This document shows positions 62,091 to 64,000 of a stretch of DNA of 64,000 nt, piece after piece. The translations under genes were made by a program, and so were the position numbers. Numbering within the stretch: the stretch's first letter is position 1; every line of letters begins with the position of its first letter. Source of the stretch: JBEBSD01 sp040394475 (lineage in GTDB: Bacteria > Bacteroidota > Bacteroidia > Cytophagales > Spirosomataceae); the NCBI GenBank assembly GCA_040394475.1, contig JBEBSD010000011.1, forward strand, positions 1 to 64,000, written 5' to 3'. Below the pieces are notes generated by a model that had not been told where the DNA came from, ran no database searches, and worked only from the letters and a program-made list of their open reading frames with translations.

Positions 62091-62867
62091 TTATACTTCC
62101 ACGTCGCCGCGATAGACAAATGCTGCCGGGCCGGTCAGCCAAATAGCATTAAATCCGGTTCCCTCAGGCACAAAGCGCACTTCCAGCTTGCCCCCGAGCA
62201 CATCGACCTGTACCGGGCCGGTCCAGCCCATTTTTTGGTACGCTACTAACGCACAAGCCGTTACACCGGTTCCACATGCATAGGTTTCGTCCTCAACTCC
62301 ACGTTCGTAGGTACGTACTTTCAGCCGGTTTTCACCGATTACCTGCACAAAATTCACATTCACCCCCCCCTGTGGTCCGTATTCCGTACCATAGCGGACC
62401 GCTCTTCCCTCTCCCACCACATCCACTTCCGTTACATCCGGCACAAACTTCACGTAGTGCGGGGATCCGGTATTCAGGAAAAATGCATCCTCTTTTTCTG
62501 CTATGCCGCTAACCTCTCCCATTTTTAAATGAACGATTTCTGCGGCCACCGTGGCTTCATGTACGCCATCCACGGCTATAAAACGGACACTTTCTTCGAA
62601 GAGCCCCAGGTCATGTGCGAAACGTACAGCACAACGTCCTCCATTGCCGCACATACTCCCCTCCTTGCCGTCGGCATTAAAATACACCATCCGAAAGTCG
62701 TACTCCTTTTCCTTACGAAGCAGAATAAGCCCATCGGCGCCGATGCCAAATCTTCTGTGACAAAATGCCTCAATACTCGTCCCGGACACCGGAAAAACCC
62801 CGGCCCGGTCATCTACCAGAATAAAGTCGTTACCCGCTCCCTGGTACTTATAAAAATCAATTTTCAT
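62091..62867 (-). CDS. dapF: Diaminopimelate epimerase
   Basis: A 258-residue enzyme converting LL- to meso-diaminopimelate for lysine and peptidoglycan. Both catalytic cysteines are present: Cys73 (MCGNGGRC) and Cys198 (YACGTGVTA). The N-terminus 'FYKYQGAGNDFILVDD' is the family signature. Confidence 0.97.
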   Translation of the reverse strand: MKIDFYKYQGAGNDFILVDDRAGVFPVSGTSIEAFCHRRFGIGADGLILLRKEKEYDFRMVYFNADGKEGSMCGNGGRCAVRFAHDLGLFEESVRFIAVDGVHEATVAAEIVHLKMGEVSGIAEKEDAFFLNTGSPHYVKFVPDVTEVDVVGEGRAVRYGTEYGPQGGVNVNFVQVIGENRLKVRTYERGVEDETYACGTGVTACALVAYQKMGWTGPVQVDVLGGKLEVRFVPEGTGFNAIWLTGPAAFVYRGDVEV

Positions 62868-62898
62868 TACGCAAGCTGATTATTCCACTTTTCCGATG

Positions 62899-62906
62899 CA
62901 AAAATA
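62899..62906 (-). promoter_or_regulatory. Candidate -7 box (TATTTTTG) for dapF
   Basis: On the minus strand TATTTTTG fits TANNTTTG and ends 31 bases before the dapF start. The -33 element is not clear. Confidence 0.4.
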
Positions 62907-62943
62907 ACGCGTTACCGTCTCTAATCATCGTATCTGCTCTATA

Positions 62944-62976
62944 AAAAAGATCCGGGCTTAAACAGCGCCGGATCCT
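62944..62976 (-). terminator. Intrinsic terminator of small secreted protein gene
   Basis: GGATCCGG pairs with CCGGATC around a loop (62949-62976); on the minus strand it is followed by TTTTTT. It lies 38 bases after the stop at 63015. Confidence 0.85.
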
Positions 62977-63014
62977 GGTCTTTTAGTTTGTCTTATGAAA
63001 TGCCTGATAGCCAA

Positions 63015-63374
63015 TTACTCTGCGGCTGTGATGACCCGTGTTGTGTTGGTCGCGATTTCGAAAGGTTTTTCGGTTTTTTCCTTTCCGTTCGCTATCACAA
63101 ACGTGTACTTCCCGTCACGCAGGGTTGAAAAGTCAAATATTTTCACATAGTCGTTACTTCTCGCTACAGACTCGGAAAAGAGCACCGTTCCGACCTCGTC
63201 TTTGATGATCACGGAACTTCTGGATTCCGTGTTCTTAAAAGCCAGGCGAAATTTCGCGCCATTCAAAGGGGATACGGTTACCTCCTTTTCATTCCCTTCC
63301 TTTCCGCCCGCTACAGTTGTGGTTGCAATAGATACTCCCATCAGAATTGCAATTCCTAATACGATCCTTTTCAT
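63015..63374 (-). CDS. Small secreted beta-rich protein
   Basis: A 119-residue exported protein: MKRIVLGIAILMGVSIATT signal, then one Ig/fibronectin-like beta domain ('GAKFRLAFKNTESRSSVIIK', 'IFDFSTLRDGKYTFVI') resembling DUF3244-type or T9SS-associated domains. No cysteines in the mature part. Function unknown; an upstream start at 63410 would put residues before the signal and was rejected. A clear terminator follows. Confidence 0.75.
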   Translation of the reverse strand: MKRIVLGIAILMGVSIATTTVAGGKEGNEKEVTVSPLNGAKFRLAFKNTESRSSVIIKDEVGTVLFSESVARSNDYVKIFDFSTLRDGKYTFVIANGKEKTEKPFEIATNTTRVITAAE

Positions 63375-63410
63375 GTGATTCAGAATGTTTTGTTTTCGAT
63401 ATGATTGCAC

Positions 63411-63730
63411 TATATTAATATCTGGTTAATACACCCCTTTCTTTTTTCTATTTCAGAGGATTAACATATCAAAACTACCTCAAAGCCTACTCAAAAACAA
63501 TAAGGCTGTGATTCACAGGCAAAAGTTCTTTTATACACGCCACACATGTATTAGAATAATGCAACAATACTAAATAAAATACAACAAGTAGTTTAAAATA
63601 CAATAGACTACCAAAGCAGTATACTATTGTATTATTTCAATAAAAAGAATCAAGGAACTTGTTCCGGAAGAAAGGAGGAGCCAAAGGTGCAGGCAACTGT
63701 TTTTACGGGTCCGGCCCTGATGCCGGCCGG
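63411..63730. other. AT-rich gene-free stretch
   Basis: About 320 bases, clearly more AT-rich than the rest of the window. It should hold the promoter of the small secreted protein gene and the terminator-like inverted repeat listed separately. No coding frame with family resemblance was seen. Confidence 0.5.
63597..63633 (-). terminator. Terminator-like inverted repeat after glycosyltransferase
   Basis: AATACAATAG pairs perfectly with CTATTGTATT across a 17-base loop; on the minus strand TTTTAA follows. It lies about 100 bases past the glycosyltransferase stop. All-A/T pairing makes it weak. Confidence 0.45.
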
Positions 63731-64000
63731 CTACTTCAAAAGATCGGACACTACCTGACTATAGTGTCGGATTACATTTGCTTCATCAAATTCCTTCACA
63801 ATTTTATTCCTGCCGGCCTCCCCCATTTCCTGGCGCTGCCGGGAAGTCAGCCGGAGGATTAATTCCATTTTGTCAGCCAGGTCAGACACATCGCCTACTT
63901 TACACAAATAGCCGGTCAGGCCATCGTCGACAACCTCTCTGCATCCCGTAATATTGGTTGTAATGATTGGTTTCGCCAGACTTGCTGCCTCCAGAAGCGA
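63731..64000 (-). CDS. Glycosyltransferase family 4-type, C-terminal part (cut by window edge)
   Basis: Reading the minus strand from 64000 gives 89 residues without a stop, ending at TAG 63731-63733. They begin 'SLLEAASLAKPIITTNITG' and continue 'CREVVDDGLTGYLCKVGDVS', the sugar-nucleotide-binding end of GT-B glycosyltransferases (group 1). The Glu in LLEAA is the first of the usual E-X7-E pair; the second position is not an exact match. It probably builds a surface polysaccharide. The rest lies outside the window. Confidence 0.88.
   Translation of the reverse strand, partial: SLLEAASLAKPIITTNITGCREVVDDGLTGYLCKVGDVSDLADKMELILRLTSRQRQEMGEAGRNKIVKEFDEANVIRHYSQVVSDLLK

Noticed and set aside
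63659..63862. Small plus-strand open frame at the right end
   Set aside because: It overlaps the minus-strand glycosyltransferase, whose family motifs are clear.

Overview
The window looks like chromosomal DNA of a Bacteroidota bacterium, most likely a free-living member of the Cytophagales (Spirosomataceae-like). This rests on three SusC/SusD pairs, ECF sigma/FecR regulator pairs, promoters of the TTTG...TANNTTTG type, few Shine-Dalgarno sites and a base composition near 50 % GC. The lineage is inferred from gene families, not from a marker-gene comparison.

Layout. 1-201: a cut tRNA-Lys(UUU) and a degenerate tRNA-Lys copy. 643-2938: a two-gene membrane sugar/alcohol dehydrogenase (gluconate-2-dehydrogenase subunit 3 plus GMC flavoprotein). 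3087-4892: a GH13 branching-enzyme-like protein. 5130-8116: an ECF sigma factor, a FecR-like membrane protein, a beta-propeller-like lipoprotein and a frameshifted PepSY remnant, read here as a decayed iron-uptake locus. 8280-8867: a PhnA-domain protein. 9099-23842 (minus strand): a polysaccharide-utilisation locus with sigma factor, FecR, SusC-SusD, a second SusC-SusD, a DUF1735/DUF5627 lipoprotein and a GH99/WbsX-like enzyme.

24596-38813: a nitrate assimilation island. Minus strand: siroheme methyltransferase, NarK-type transporter, a nitrate reductase fused to a flavin/BFD reductase, a rubredoxin-tailed protein and a DUF7009 protein. Plus strand: NirB, NirD, a NarX-like sensor kinase, a NarL-like regulator and MobA. 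The two arms diverge from one control region (32389-32549). A 15-bp sequence from that region recurs in inverted orientation just before the sensor gene, so it may be the operator of the local two-component system.

38957-53030 (minus strand): a second SusCD locus with its own sigma/FecR pair. It carries an FG-GAP protein, a sialidase-fold protein and a planctomycete-type pair (PSD1 cytochrome-like protein and DUF1501), but no obvious glycoside hydrolase. 53332-64000: housekeeping and mixed genes: a 3-hydroxybutyrate dehydrogenase-like SDR, two divergent cold-shock proteins, a fatty acid desaturase, a BON protein, topoisomerase III, an M48 protease, a MOSC protein, a rhodanese, DapF, a small secreted protein and the end of a glycosyltransferase.

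The most unusual feature is a family of non-coding repeats in at least eight intergenic gaps. They are built from heptanucleotide runs, canonical G-quadruplex tracts and a 13-bp tandem unit resembling a tRNA T-arm, always in a similar order. A separate short hairpin element (GGTCTGTG/CACAGACC) occurs three times at two places.
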